Shown: positions 51,131 through 58,322 of the stretch, in pieces
How the letters are laid out: the number at the start of each line of letters is the position of its first letter
Numbering within the stretch: the first letter of the stretch is position 1
DNA from: Myxococcus virescens
Lineage (GTDB): Bacteria > Myxococcota > Myxococcia > Myxococcales > Myxococcaceae
Length of the DNA stretch: 64,000 nucleotides
NCBI RefSeq assembly: GCF_900101905.1
Contig: NZ_FNAJ01000002.1
Coordinates: forward strand, 62,001 to 126,000
Direction: 5' to 3'
Notes under the pieces: model-generated
Databases searched by the model: none
The model's input: the letters and a program-made list of their open reading frames with translations, nothing else
Told to the model about the DNA's origin: nothing
Position numbers and translations under genes: made by a program

Positions 51131-51698
51131 GGCGCACCGCCTTCCCGAGCAGGGAGCGGATGATGCTGGCGGCCTCCTCCAGGCCACGCCGGCGCCCGCG
51201 CTCGTCCGTCCTCCCGGCCATCTGGTCGCGCCGCTCCAGCAGCGCCTGCGAGGCCTGAGCATGGAAGTCCCTCGCGCCGAGCTGCGCCGCGTGGCGCACG
51301 GCCTGCGACAGCGCGCGGGTGTTGACGTCGAGCAACCCGTGGGCGTGGGCAGTCCCCCGCTTCGCCTCGGCTAGCGCGTTGCCGAGCACGCCAAGCGCCC
51401 ACCACTCGGTGGTGCCCGACGCCAGCGTGACGCTGCCGTCCTCCACTACCTGCACCCCGCCGCTCTCCAACACCACACGCTGGTGAGGCATCCCTTCCAA
51501 TGCCGGGTCATGCCACATGGTGCACGCCCGGCCCTCGCCGTACTTGCACTCGTCCGGCGTGCAGTGCTCGGCGTGCAGATCGGGCGTCGCGGGAGGCTCG
51601 TCAACCGGGCCTTCGATGAGCGGCACCGCGGGCACGGGCGTCATCCGCGCGCGTTGGTGGGCGTAGGCGTCGGCCGTCATCATCGCCATGTTGGCCAC
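51123..51698 (-). CDS. uncharacterised prophage protein, 191 aa
   Basis: First gene of the leftward coupled set. It contains a Cys cluster (HCTPDECKYGEGRACTMWHD, about 45-64), then strands (VVLESGGVQVVEDGSVTLASG) and helices (EWWALGVLGNALAEAKRG, NTRALSQAVRHAAQLG). The Cys/His cluster could bind a metal. The start is uncertain: ATGs at 51698, 51689, 51683, 51680 and 51644 are possible, none with a clear ribosome site, and the first ones overlap the 5' end of the integrase on the other strand. No family recognised. Confidence 0.7.
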   Translation of the reverse strand: MANMAMMTADAYAHQRARMTPVPAVPLIEGPVDEPPATPDLHAEHCTPDECKYGEGRACTMWHDPALEGMPHQRVVLESGGVQVVEDGSVTLASGTTEWWALGVLGNALAEAKRGTAHAHGLLDVNTRALSQAVRHAAQLGARDFHAQASQALLERRDQMAGRTDERGRRRGLEEAASIIRSLLGKAVRRG

Positions 51699-51859
51699 GT
51701 CAGGAAGCGCCCGCCAACGGCACTTGGTACCTCGACTATCGCGACGCGGCGAAGGCGCGCCAGCAGCCTTCCATCATCGCCCGGACGAAGAGCGAGGCGG
51801 AGAAGAAGCTCCGCGACGCGCTAAACGACACGGACGATGCGAAAGCTGGGCGCCGACCG

Positions 51860-52927
51860 ATGCGCTTCAGGGCGACGCGCTTGAGCGAGGCCGCGGCAGA
51901 GATGCTCAAGCTTCGCGAGGGCACGCCCAGCTACGTCATGGACGAGCTGAACCTCCGGCTCCACGTCCTGCCGTTCCTGGGGAAGAAGTTCTTGACAGAG
52001 ATTGCTCCCGCTGACGTGGAGGAACTTGCCGTCCAGCTCGCGCGAGGGGGCAAGGGGCGAAAGCCGCTGGCGCCTAGTTTCGTCCAGCAGGCCATCCGGC
52101 GCCTCGCGTCGGTGTTCACCTGGACGAAAAAGAAGCTCTTCTTCGGAGACAGTCCGACGCGGGAGGCGAAGCGGCCGAAGATACCTAAGCGGCTCCCCAA
52201 GCGGCTGTCGGACGCGCAAGTCGTCAAACTCCTGTCGGAGTCTCGCCAGTGGCACGACCTCTTCTGGTTCGCCGCGACGACGGGACTGCGAGAGGGCGAG
52301 TTGTGCGCGTTCGAGTGGACGCACTTGGTGCTGGACACGGAAGAGCCCCATGTGTTGGTCGCCGGAAGCCGCAGCGCGGACACGCCAAAGGACTTCGAGG
52401 AGCGGGTCGTCCCCATTCCTCGCGACGTGGCGGAGATGCTCCGTCGACGCCGGGACTCAGCCACTAGTCGGTATGTCTGGCCGGGGCCGGACGGTGAAAT
52501 GCAGCGGCGTGCCGACACCGTCTACGGGGACGCCTTCAAAGAGGCGGCGGTGCGAGCCGGTCTCGTCCGCGGGTGGGCCCACGCGTGCAACTGCGGGCAC
52601 CACTTCTTCGCTCCCACACGCAGGCCCCGCCGGTGCCCGAAGTGTCCGGCGACGGTGCTGCCGAAGGTGGTGCGCGGCGAGTTCACCTTTCGCCACCTGC
52701 GCAGCACCTATGCGAGCGCCCTCGGCAATCCCGTCCTCGCTCAGAAGGCGCTGGGGCACTCGGACCTGAGCACGACGATGGTCCACTACTACCAGGTCGA
52801 CGCCGCGAAGGTCCGCGAGGCCGCCGAGGTGCTCCCGTTCGCTGTAGGGGCGGGGCGACTGGCGGCGACGGGACAAATCCACGCAGCACAGCAATCAGGA
52901 AGAGGTGTCAGCCATGCTCGCCAGTGA
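51860..52927 (+). CDS. phage tyrosine-type site-specific integrase, 5' end frameshifted
   Basis: Tyrosine recombinase, 355 aa from the first in-frame ATG. A SAM-like core-binding domain (about 8-100) is followed by the catalytic domain: box I Arg144 in TGLREGELCAFEW, box II RHLRSTYAS (Arg281), LGHSDLSTTM (His300) and nucleophile Tyr310 or Tyr311. A zinc-ribbon-like insertion, CNCGHHF...CPKC (243-262), lies between boxes I and II. Family-like N-terminal sequence (GTWYLDYRDAAK, SEAEKKLRDAL) continues upstream in this frame to about 51716 without a start codon; deleting one base at 51715 would join it to an ATG at 51688. So the gene is frameshifted, or start usage is unusual. Confidence 0.88.
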   Translation: MRFRATRLSEAAAEMLKLREGTPSYVMDELNLRLHVLPFLGKKFLTEIAPADVEELAVQLARGGKGRKPLAPSFVQQAIRRLASVFTWTKKKLFFGDSPTREAKRPKIPKRLPKRLSDAQVVKLLSESRQWHDLFWFAATTGLREGELCAFEWTHLVLDTEEPHVLVAGSRSADTPKDFEERVVPIPRDVAEMLRRRRDSATSRYVWPGPDGEMQRRADTVYGDAFKEAAVRAGLVRGWAHACNCGHHFFAPTRRPRRCPKCPATVLPKVVRGEFTFRHLRSTYASALGNPVLAQKALGHSDLSTTMVHYYQVDAAKVREAAEVLPFAVGAGRLAATGQIHAAQQSGRGVSHARQ

Positions 52928-53303
52928 CGTTTCCCCTCTGTCGCCCTCTAGTCAGGCCCTGGGCAGGTGGTCCCGCACCACGCCGAGCCAGTACTCCTTC
53001 CCGGAAAAAGGGCGCTCTGCCGCCGAGTGCCGCCGAGCGTCGCTGAGTGTCGCGGGCGTGGCGTCGCCCCCTGTTGAGCGCCGCCGAGCGTCGCTGAACG
53101 CCGCTGTCGGCCGGCAGGCGTGGGACAAAGACGGGACAAGGATTGAGGCGCCATCGTCGCTTGATGGTGCACTCGCCGAGCTGCGCCGGGCCGTGGCCGA
53201 CCTGATGCCGCTGTACCACCAGCAACACGCCCCCTCCCAGGATGGGCCGCCGTGGGACTCGTGTCCTACGTGCCGGCGCTTCCTGGGGGTGGGTCATGTC
53301 TGA
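52905..53303 (+). CDS. possible small prophage protein overlapping int
   Basis: A 132-aa frame from a GTG at 52905. Its C-terminal third (LAELRRAVADLMPLYHQQHA, then CPTCRRFLGVG) is protein-like with a CxxC pair, and it overlaps the next start by eight bases as other genes here do. The N-terminal part contains the two 18-base direct repeats and reads like non-coding DNA, so the true start may be internal and unusual. No family recognised. Confidence 0.4.
   Translation: MSAMLASDVSPLSPSSQALGRWSRTTPSQYSFPEKGRSAAECRRASLSVAGVASPPVERRRASLNAAVGRQAWDKDGTRIEAPSSLDGALAELRRAVADLMPLYHQQHAPSQDGPPWDSCPTCRRFLGVGHV
53029..53097 (+). repeat. 18-base direct repeat pair downstream of int
   Basis: GCCGCCGAGCGTCGCTGA occurs at 53029-53046 and again at 53080-53097, 51 bases apart, within a GC-rich stretch containing further partial copies (GCCGCCGAGTG). 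The position just after the integrase gene suits recombinase arm-binding sites or an operator, but no function can be read from sequence. Confidence 0.6.
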
Positions 53304-53628
53304 GCGCCTCCCAGCCCGCTTCGCCCTCGAATTCGAGCAGGTGGGTGACGGCTGGCGCGCGAGCATCCCGGGCTACGCCGCTGTGTGCACCGGCCCCTTC
53401 GGGTACCAGGAAGCGCACGCTGCTGTCCTGGCCGAGGTAGCCCGTCGTCACGCCGCTGGACACCCGTCCACGACGCCGGACGCCATGCTGCTGGATGCGG
53501 TGGGGCAGGTGCTCACCCAGCGGGCCAAGGATGACGAGTGGAGCACGCTCAACGTGAGTGATGCGTTCCGCGCGTGCCTGAAGCGCCTCCGTGCCGCCTA
53601 CGACTTCGCGAAGGGCGGTGGACGATGA
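53296..53628 (+). CDS. prophage early protein, 110 aa
   Basis: First clear gene of the rightward early operon. ATG at 53296 follows GGGGGTGGG. The N-terminal half, RFALEFEQVGDGWRASIPGYAAVCTGPFGYQEA, looks like a HicB-type small beta-alpha fold (strand, strand, then EAHAAVLAEVARR helix). The C-terminal half is helical. A HicB-like antitoxin or phage regulator is possible; no HicA partner is seen. The stop overlaps the next ATG (ATGA). Confidence 0.65.
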   Translation: MSERLPARFALEFEQVGDGWRASIPGYAAVCTGPFGYQEAHAAVLAEVARRHAAGHPSTTPDAMLLDAVGQVLTQRAKDDEWSTLNVSDAFRACLKRLRAAYDFAKGGGR

Positions 53629-54029
53629 GCCCCGCCCTCCTCCTTTTCCCTGAGTTGTGCCTGCCCCCGTCGCCCCGGCTGCGCCGCCGCCTCGCCGCGC
53701 CTTCCATCGCGCCCGCCAGCGGCTTCGGCGCGAGCTCGTGGCGGCACTTCACCCCGCGCCAGCGCGAGGTGTTCGCCAAGCCTCGCACTCTGGCCACACT
53801 GCTGGAACTGCTCCGCGAGCGGCCCAGGGGCACCTGCACCATCTGCTGGCGCGACATGTCCCTCGCGCTGGCCGGCTCGACCACCCAGGTGGCCTGCTCG
53901 CGTGAGGACGGCACCGGGCGCACGCGCTGGTGCCAGACGTACGTCGTCCACTGCTACCGCGACGGTGAGCGCCGCCGCGAGGCCGCGAAGGCGGGACTCG
54001 TCGCGACGCTTGAGGGTGGTGCAACGTGA
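53625..54029 (+). CDS. prophage early protein with Cys/His cluster, 134 aa
   Basis: Unrecognised protein. The N-terminus is Pro/Leu/Arg-rich; the C-terminal half has CTICWRDM, VACSRED, WCQTYVVHCY, four cysteines and a histidine that could form a zinc site. ATG overlaps the previous stop (ATGA) and the stop overlaps the next GTG (GTGA), so it is translated as part of the polycistron. The longer frame from 53574 runs into the previous gene and is not needed. Confidence 0.6.
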   Translation: MSPALLLFPELCLPPSPRLRRRLAAPSIAPASGFGASSWRHFTPRQREVFAKPRTLATLLELLRERPRGTCTICWRDMSLALAGSTTQVACSREDGTGRTRWCQTYVVHCYRDGERRREAAKAGLVATLEGGAT

Positions 54030-54292
54030 GCGTCCTCCACCTCAACGTCCTGCCCGCGCCCGTGTACCCGGAGACGCACAAGGCCACGGCCGTCGTCTCC
54101 CGCACGTCGGTGCGCAGCGGCAGCGGCTGGCGCGTCACCGCCTGCGACGCGGACGGTTGCCCGGTGGTGTCCGTGTGGGACGCCTCGCCTACCACTGCCT
54201 GGACGGAGGTGGACAAGGACGTGGCCACGCTGGCGCGCATCGCGACGAAGCACCCGGACGGCGTGCCCATGGTGCGGAGGCGCGCGTCATGA
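54026..54292 (+). CDS. prophage early protein, 88 aa
   Basis: A small protein with GTG start in a GTGA overlap. It is composed of beta strands (HKATAVVSRTSVRSGSGWRVTACDADG) and one helix (AWTEVDKDVATLARIATKHPDG). The next gene, of similar size, also carries a GWRVS/T strand pair, so the two may be diverged duplicates. No known family. Confidence 0.55.
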   Translation: MSVLHLNVLPAPVYPETHKATAVVSRTSVRSGSGWRVTACDADGCPVVSVWDASPTTAWTEVDKDVATLARIATKHPDGVPMVRRRAS

Positions 54293-54531
54293 GTTGCCGC
54301 CTTTCACTTACCTGCGCCAGCAAGCGGACTGCGACTGGGTGGCGCGTGTCCATCCGCGCGGAGGGGCTGCCGGACGTGACTGCTGACGCGACCACCAGCG
54401 GGGAGGCCAGGACAGCCGCCTTCGCCGACCTGCAGCGCTTGGCCGACGAGAGGGAGGCGCTCGGCCAGCCCCTCAACCTCGACGACTACGCCGTGCACAT
54501 GGAGTTCGACCCCGAGGAGGTGTGCCAATGA
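54289..54531 (+). CDS. prophage early protein, 80 aa, N-terminal MSC
   Basis: A small protein beginning MSCRLSLTCASKRTATGWRV, with strand-strand-helix layout (VTADATTSGEARTAAFADLQRL) like its upstream neighbour. ATGA overlaps on both sides. It is the first example in the operon of a gene starting Met-Ser-Cys. Function unknown. Confidence 0.6.
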   Translation: MSCRLSLTCASKRTATGWRVSIRAEGLPDVTADATTSGEARTAAFADLQRLADEREALGQPLNLDDYAVHMEFDPEEVCQ

Positions 54532-54875
54532 CGTGTCCAGCCCCCATCCGTCGTCCACCGCCCGAGCCCGGCCCCCATGGTGAGCCCACCGGGCGCCAGC
54601 TCGAGGTGCTCGCGTACGTGCACCTCCACCAGCTCGCCTTCCGGCGCGCTCCATCCACCTATGAGTTCTGCGTCCGCTTCGGCTGGAGCAGCACCGGCGC
54701 ACCGGCCGACTACCTCATGCGTCTGGCCGCGCATGGCCTGCTGGAGAGCCCGCCCCGCATCGCCCACGGCCTGCCCCTCACCGCGTCCGGCAAGGCCGCC
54801 GCCACCGAGTACCTGCGCACGCATCGGCTGGAGCTGCGCGGCACCCCCGCCGTCAACAAAGGAGCTACGCCGTGA
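54528..54875 (+). CDS. winged-helix DNA-binding protein (LexA N-domain-like)
   Basis: A 115-aa protein with a winged-helix layout resembling the LexA DNA-binding domain: TGRQLEVLAYVHLHQLAFRRAPSTYEFCVRFGW (helix 1 and 2), then DYLMRLAAHGLLESPPRIAHGLPLTASG (recognition helix and wing). It lacks an autoprotease domain. A phage transcription regulator is likely. The ATG at 54528 in an ATGA overlap is preferred to GTG 54522. It directly precedes an XRE-type regulator gene. Confidence 0.65.
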   Translation: MTCPAPIRRPPPEPGPHGEPTGRQLEVLAYVHLHQLAFRRAPSTYEFCVRFGWSSTGAPADYLMRLAAHGLLESPPRIAHGLPLTASGKAAATEYLRTHRLELRGTPAVNKGATP

Positions 54876-55213
54876 GCGAACTCACTGAGACGTTGGGCCG
54901 TACCATCCAGGCGCGTCGGAAGGCGCTGTCACTGACGCAGGAGAGGCTCGCGGAGAAGGCCGGACTCTCGTCCAACTTCGTCAGGATGATTGAGCGGGGC
55001 ACCCGCGTCCCTCACCTGGAGACGTTGGAGAGCGTGGCCGCCGCGCTCGACACGAGCGTCGTTGCGTTGCTGAGCGCGGGCGACGAGTCCGCCGACGTGG
55101 CCGCTCCGCTCCTCGGCCTCATCCGGGCGCGCCGCCTCAGTGCCGAGGACGTGCGCCGGATTGAGACTCTCGCTCGCACCATGTTTCCCGCGGGGGAGGT
55201 GGCCCATGGCTGA
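54872..55213 (+). CDS. XRE-type phage regulator
   Basis: A 113-aa Cro/C1-type helix-turn-helix protein: LGRTIQARRKALSLTQERLAEKAGL (helices 1-3), SNFVRMIERGTRVPHLETLESVAAAL (recognition part, helices 4-5), then a helical tail (APLLGLIRARRLSAEDVRRIETLARTMF). GTG start in a GTGA overlap. It is encoded within the early operon and on its strand, which is unusual for a lysogeny repressor, so it may rather be a Cro- or delayed-early-type regulator. Confidence 0.85.
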   Translation: MSELTETLGRTIQARRKALSLTQERLAEKAGLSSNFVRMIERGTRVPHLETLESVAAALDTSVVALLSAGDESADVAAPLLGLIRARRLSAEDVRRIETLARTMFPAGEVAHG

Positions 55214-55541
55214 GTCCGTGTGGAAGCAGATTGACCGGCTTCTGATGGAGCACCAGTCCACCCGCGAAATGGTCAATGCCCGCAAGGGGTGGCGCTTCCG
55301 TGGTCGCAAGCCCAACGGCGACTGGTTCGCGCGCAACGGCCGCGGCACGAAGGCGGTGGAGGTGCGAGCGCCGACGTCGAGGGGGCTGCTCCTCGCGATT
55401 GGCGATGCCACCTGCGAGGGCTGTGGCCACGTCGTCACACGCCGCACGCAGATGGGGTGCGGGACCCGCGGCTGCAAGTGCGCCACCTGCCAGGAAGCTC
55501 CGACTGGGCTCGTCGCAGAGGGGGACGCGAGCCATGCCTGA
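55206..55541 (+). CDS. zinc-ribbon prophage protein, 111 aa
   Basis: A small protein with an N-terminal helix (WKQIDRLLMEHQSTREMVNA), a basic middle (RKGWRFRGRKPNGDWF) and a C-terminal Cys cluster CEGCGHVVTRRTQMGCGTRGCKCATC, with six or more cysteines in zinc-ribbon spacing. Probably binds nucleic acid or protein through zinc. It overlaps the regulator gene by eight bases and the next gene by eight. No family name can be given. Confidence 0.65.
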   Translation: MAESVWKQIDRLLMEHQSTREMVNARKGWRFRGRKPNGDWFARNGRGTKAVEVRAPTSRGLLLAIGDATCEGCGHVVTRRTQMGCGTRGCKCATCQEAPTGLVAEGDASHA

Positions 55542-55788
55542 GTTCCCCCAGTGCCCGAAGTGTGGCCAGCGCGCCATCTACCCGAAGGAGAACGACGAAG
55601 GGGACGAGGACTACACCTGTGCCGCCTGTGGTCACTTCATCCTGTGGCCGTCCCGTGCGGTTCGTGAGCAGGCCGAGGACGCGGTGCATGCCTTCCGCGG
55701 AGGCGCCATCGGCTTCGCCCGCCACTGGGCGTCCAAGCTCGCTGACGAGCGCGCGAAGGTGGCGCGGCTTGCGGAGGGACGCTGGTGA
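55534..55788 (+). CDS. zinc-ribbon prophage protein, 84 aa
   Basis: Starts MPEFPQCPKCGQRAIYPKEND, then DYTCAACGHFILW: a four-cysteine zinc ribbon at residues 7-34, followed by an amphipathic helix region (AVREQAEDAVHAF, ASKLADERAKVARLAEG). Its stop overlaps the GTG of the next tiny gene (GTGA). A role in nucleic-acid or protein contact is inferred from the zinc ribbon only. Confidence 0.65.
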   Translation: MPEFPQCPKCGQRAIYPKENDEGDEDYTCAACGHFILWPSRAVREQAEDAVHAFRGGAIGFARHWASKLADERAKVARLAEGRW

Positions 55789-55958
55789 GCCCGCGCGCCT
55801 TCACCACCGGGCACCTCCTGGTCGCCGTGACCGGCACCGTCGCCGGGGCCTGGATACCCAGCCTGAGCGACCAGCAATTCCAGGCGGCCCTCTGCGCGTT
55901 CGGCTGCACCGTCCTCTTCGCGGCGCTCGCCGCCCCTTTCGTCCGGAGCACCAGGTGA
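55785..55958 (+). CDS. tiny membrane protein, 57 aa
   Basis: A gene of 58 codons with GTG start overlapping the previous stop (GTGA). Two hydrophobic segments, LLVAVTGTVAGAWI (about 9-22) and AALCAFGCTVLFAALAAPFV (about 33-52), indicate a hairpin membrane protein. It ends one base before the methyltransferase gene. A holin-like or superinfection-exclusion role is possible but unsupported; position in the early operon argues against lysis. Confidence 0.6.
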   Translation: MSPRAFTTGHLLVAVTGTVAGAWIPSLSDQQFQAALCAFGCTVLFAALAAPFVRSTR

Positions 55959-55959
55959 C

Positions 55960-57093
55960 ATGGCTCTACGTCCCCCGGGGATTCCTCCCCTCCGAGTCCT
56001 CTCCGTCTGCTCCGGCGGCGGAGGCCTTGACGCAGGCATCCACCTGGCAGCGCCTGGAAGTCGAACGGTGCTGTACGTGGAGAGGGAAGCACCTGCCGTC
56101 GCGGCGCTGGTCGCTGCTATGGCGCAAGGAGCGCTGTCTGATGCTCCTGTCTGGAGTGATGCCGCCACCCTCGACGGCCGCGCATGGCGTGGCTGCGTGG
56201 ACCTCGTCGCTGGTGGCACCCCTTGTCAGGACCTCAGCCTCGCGGGGAAACGCGCAGGGCTGGGCGGCAGCCGCTCGGGACTCTTCTGGAAGTTCCGTCG
56301 CATCGTCCGCCAAGTCCGTCCGCGCTACGTCCTCTGGGAGAACGTCGGAGGCGCCGCGTCAGCTCTCCCTGCCGTTGGTCGCGCGTTCGCACGCGCGGGC
56401 TATACCGGCGCGTGGGTCCGAATTCCGGCAAGTGCAGTGGGCGCCAGCCACAGCCGCGCCCGCGTCTTCGCTCTCTTTGTCGATGTGGCCCACGCTGGAC
56501 TCGCTGGCGCCGCAGGTGGCGAGTGGCCTCTGGCCCACGGCCACGGCCACGGACGCGAAGGCGAGCGGGAGCGCGGGCTACGCGAAGACGGCCACGCACA
56601 ACCCAGGAACGACGTTGACGGACGCCACGGTGCGCTACCCGCAGTGGCCGGTGGACGCGGTGTGGCCGACGCCCAGGGCGTCGGACGGGGAGAAGGGCGG
56701 GCCGGGACAGCGGGGCAGCAGCGGGGACCTGATGCTGCCGAGCGCGGCGGTGCAGTGGGCCACCCCGGTGATGAACGAGGACAAGGCCTCGGGCTACCTG
56801 AGCGGGGACGGCGTGAGGCGTCCGGGTCTTCGACGACAGGCAACGTCAGCCTGCCTCTCTGGCCTCCTGGCCCCGCTGACGTCGACGGCTGGCGCCGAGT
56901 CCTTGCAGTCGCCCCACATTTCGCCCCGGCTCTCCCTCAACCCGCTCTTCGTCGCGTGGTTGATGGGATGGCGCTGGCTGCTGGCGGGCTTGGTCGAATC
57001 GACCTCCTCCGGCTGCTCGGCAACGGCGTCGTCCCAGCTCAGGCCGCCGCTGCTCTCCGACTCCTCTGGCCCGTTGTCACTGGAAGGCGCTGA
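55960..57093 (+). CDS. phage DNA cytosine-5 methyltransferase
   Basis: A 377-aa C5 methyltransferase. Motif I is VLSVCSGGGGLDAGIHLA, the catalytic Pro-Cys is in AGGTPCQDLSLAGKR (motif IV), ENV is in VLWENVGG (motif VI), ASHSRARVF resembles QxRxR (motif VIII), and LLRLLGNGVVPAQAAAAL is motif X. It should methylate cytosine in a short target, protecting phage DNA from restriction. The middle (about 180-300) is a Gly/Arg/His-rich variable region. Over this same stretch another frame also reads like methyltransferase sequence (see findings). No cognate restriction enzyme gene is obvious. Confidence 0.88.
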   Translation: MALRPPGIPPLRVLSVCSGGGGLDAGIHLAAPGSRTVLYVEREAPAVAALVAAMAQGALSDAPVWSDAATLDGRAWRGCVDLVAGGTPCQDLSLAGKRAGLGGSRSGLFWKFRRIVRQVRPRYVLWENVGGAASALPAVGRAFARAGYTGAWVRIPASAVGASHSRARVFALFVDVAHAGLAGAAGGEWPLAHGHGHGREGERERGLREDGHAQPRNDVDGRHGALPAVAGGRGVADAQGVGRGEGRAGTAGQQRGPDAAERGGAVGHPGDERGQGLGLPERGRREASGSSTTGNVSLPLWPPGPADVDGWRRVLAVAPHFAPALPQPALRRVVDGMALAAGGLGRIDLLRLLGNGVVPAQAAAALRLLWPVVTGRR

Positions 57094-57096
57094 GCC

Positions 57097-57747
57097 ATGA
57101 GCACCTGCACCACGCCCCGTGCGCGCCTGCTCGCCGTCACCGTGCCCCAGCCCTACGCCTACTCGGTGGCGGTGCGCGCGTGCCCCGTCGTCAACCTGGC
57201 CGAGGTTCCGCCCGGGGCCCTGGGCTCCTACGTCGCCGTCTGCGCGGGCGAGTACGACGAAGGCATCGCCCACTGGATGGACGTCCACGGGGGGATTCGG
57301 CCTTTCGCTTCAGAGGACATCCATACCGGCACGGTGCTCGCGGTGGCGCGGGTGGCGGCCGTGTCCCAGTGGCCGGACGTCCCCCGCGAGTCTCGCTGGT
57401 ACGTGGGGCCAGTGGGGCTGTGGCTGGCCGATGTCATCCGCCTGCCTGAGCTGGTGTCCGTTGAGCCCGGCCCAGCGGCGCAGTGCTGGGAACTCCCCGA
57501 GGACGTCCGCGCCGCCGTGCGCGCCGGGTACGCCACCGTCCAGGCCGAGGACAAAGCGCGCTGGACGGACTTCAACGCGCGGGCTGCACGGGCCCAGTCC
57601 CGCCCGCCCGCCCCGACGCTCAAGGACAAGCTGCTGCGCCTGTGCAACTGCCGCCGGGCCATGACGCCATGCCCGACGTGCAAGTCCTTCCGTTGCCTCA
57701 ACCCGGACTGCGGGCCCCACGCCTGCCACCAGGAGGCCCGCCCGTGA
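57097..57747 (+). CDS. ASCH-like domain protein with C-terminal zinc motif
   Basis: A 216-aa protein. LLAVTVPQPYAYSVAVRACPVVNL is close to the TVRQPWA opening of ASCH/PUA-like domains, which bind RNA or modified bases, and VGPVGLWLADVIRLPELV fits the end of that fold (residues ~10-125). The C-terminus has CNCRRAMTPCPTCKSFRCLNPDCGPHACH, a dense Cys/His zinc cluster. It starts three bases after the methyltransferase stop, suggesting a link to modified DNA or RNA, though this rests on adjacency. Confidence 0.7.
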   Translation: MSTCTTPRARLLAVTVPQPYAYSVAVRACPVVNLAEVPPGALGSYVAVCAGEYDEGIAHWMDVHGGIRPFASEDIHTGTVLAVARVAAVSQWPDVPRESRWYVGPVGLWLADVIRLPELVSVEPGPAAQCWELPEDVRAAVRAGYATVQAEDKARWTDFNARAARAQSRPPAPTLKDKLLRLCNCRRAMTPCPTCKSFRCLNPDCGPHACHQEARP

Positions 57748-58322
57748 ACACCAACTGCGTGAAGCGTCACTGGCTCATCACCGACAAGGGCGACCCTGCG
57801 GCGCTCGCGCTCGTCGACGGCGTGTCCGTCGGCAAGGCGCCGCACTATTCGCGGCAGCAGCCCGGCACGCGCAGCTTCACGCGGAACGGGCAGAACCTCG
57901 TGTTCATCACGGCGGACGCCCTCGCGTGCTGGGTGACGTTCCGACCCACTCCTGGAAAGGCCGTGCGCCCGGACGGGCGCGATGTGTGGGAGTGCGCTCT
58001 GTTTCGGAACGAGGGGCCACACCTCTCCAGTGCCCTTATCCGCGAAGCCGTGGCGCTCACCTGCGCGCTGTGGGGGACGCCTCCACCCGGGGGCATCGTC
58101 ACCTTTGTCCGCCCTGACAAGGTGGACTCGGGGCTTCCTGGCTACTGCTACCGGCGCGCTGGCTGGCGTCGGAAGGGAGCGTCCAAGGACGGGAAGCCGA
58201 TGTTTCGCGCGCCGCGCATCGGCGTCGTCCCCGACTGGCGTGAGTGGGCGTGGAGCGGCGACCGCGGTGGGAAGCTGCGCCGCGCGCTGGAGCAGCCCTT
58301 GCTCCTGGAGGCCCACCCTTGA
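57744..58322 (+). CDS. conserved phage protein, 192 aa
   Basis: A protein of a type common in phages, recognised by WVTFRPTPGKAVRPDGRDVWECALFRNEGPHLSSALIREAV and GIVTFVRPDKVDSGLPGYCYRRAGW. The fold may be GNAT-like (strand, helix after the substrate loop, then GYCYRRAGW), but no acetyl-CoA signature is clear and function is unknown. GTG start at 57744 in a GTGA overlap; Cys at residue 5 (VNTNC). The stop overlaps the next TTG start. Confidence 0.7.
   Translation: MNTNCVKRHWLITDKGDPAALALVDGVSVGKAPHYSRQQPGTRSFTRNGQNLVFITADALACWVTFRPTPGKAVRPDGRDVWECALFRNEGPHLSSALIREAVALTCALWGTPPPGGIVTFVRPDKVDSGLPGYCYRRAGWRRKGASKDGKPMFRAPRIGVVPDWREWAWSGDRGGKLRRALEQPLLLEAHP

Noticed and set aside
55289..57100. 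603-residue frame overlapping the methyltransferase as a separate full gene
   Set aside because: Its first half overlaps zinc-ribbon genes and shows no family sequence. Only the part after about 56480 is interesting, and it is reported as a finding, not as a gene.
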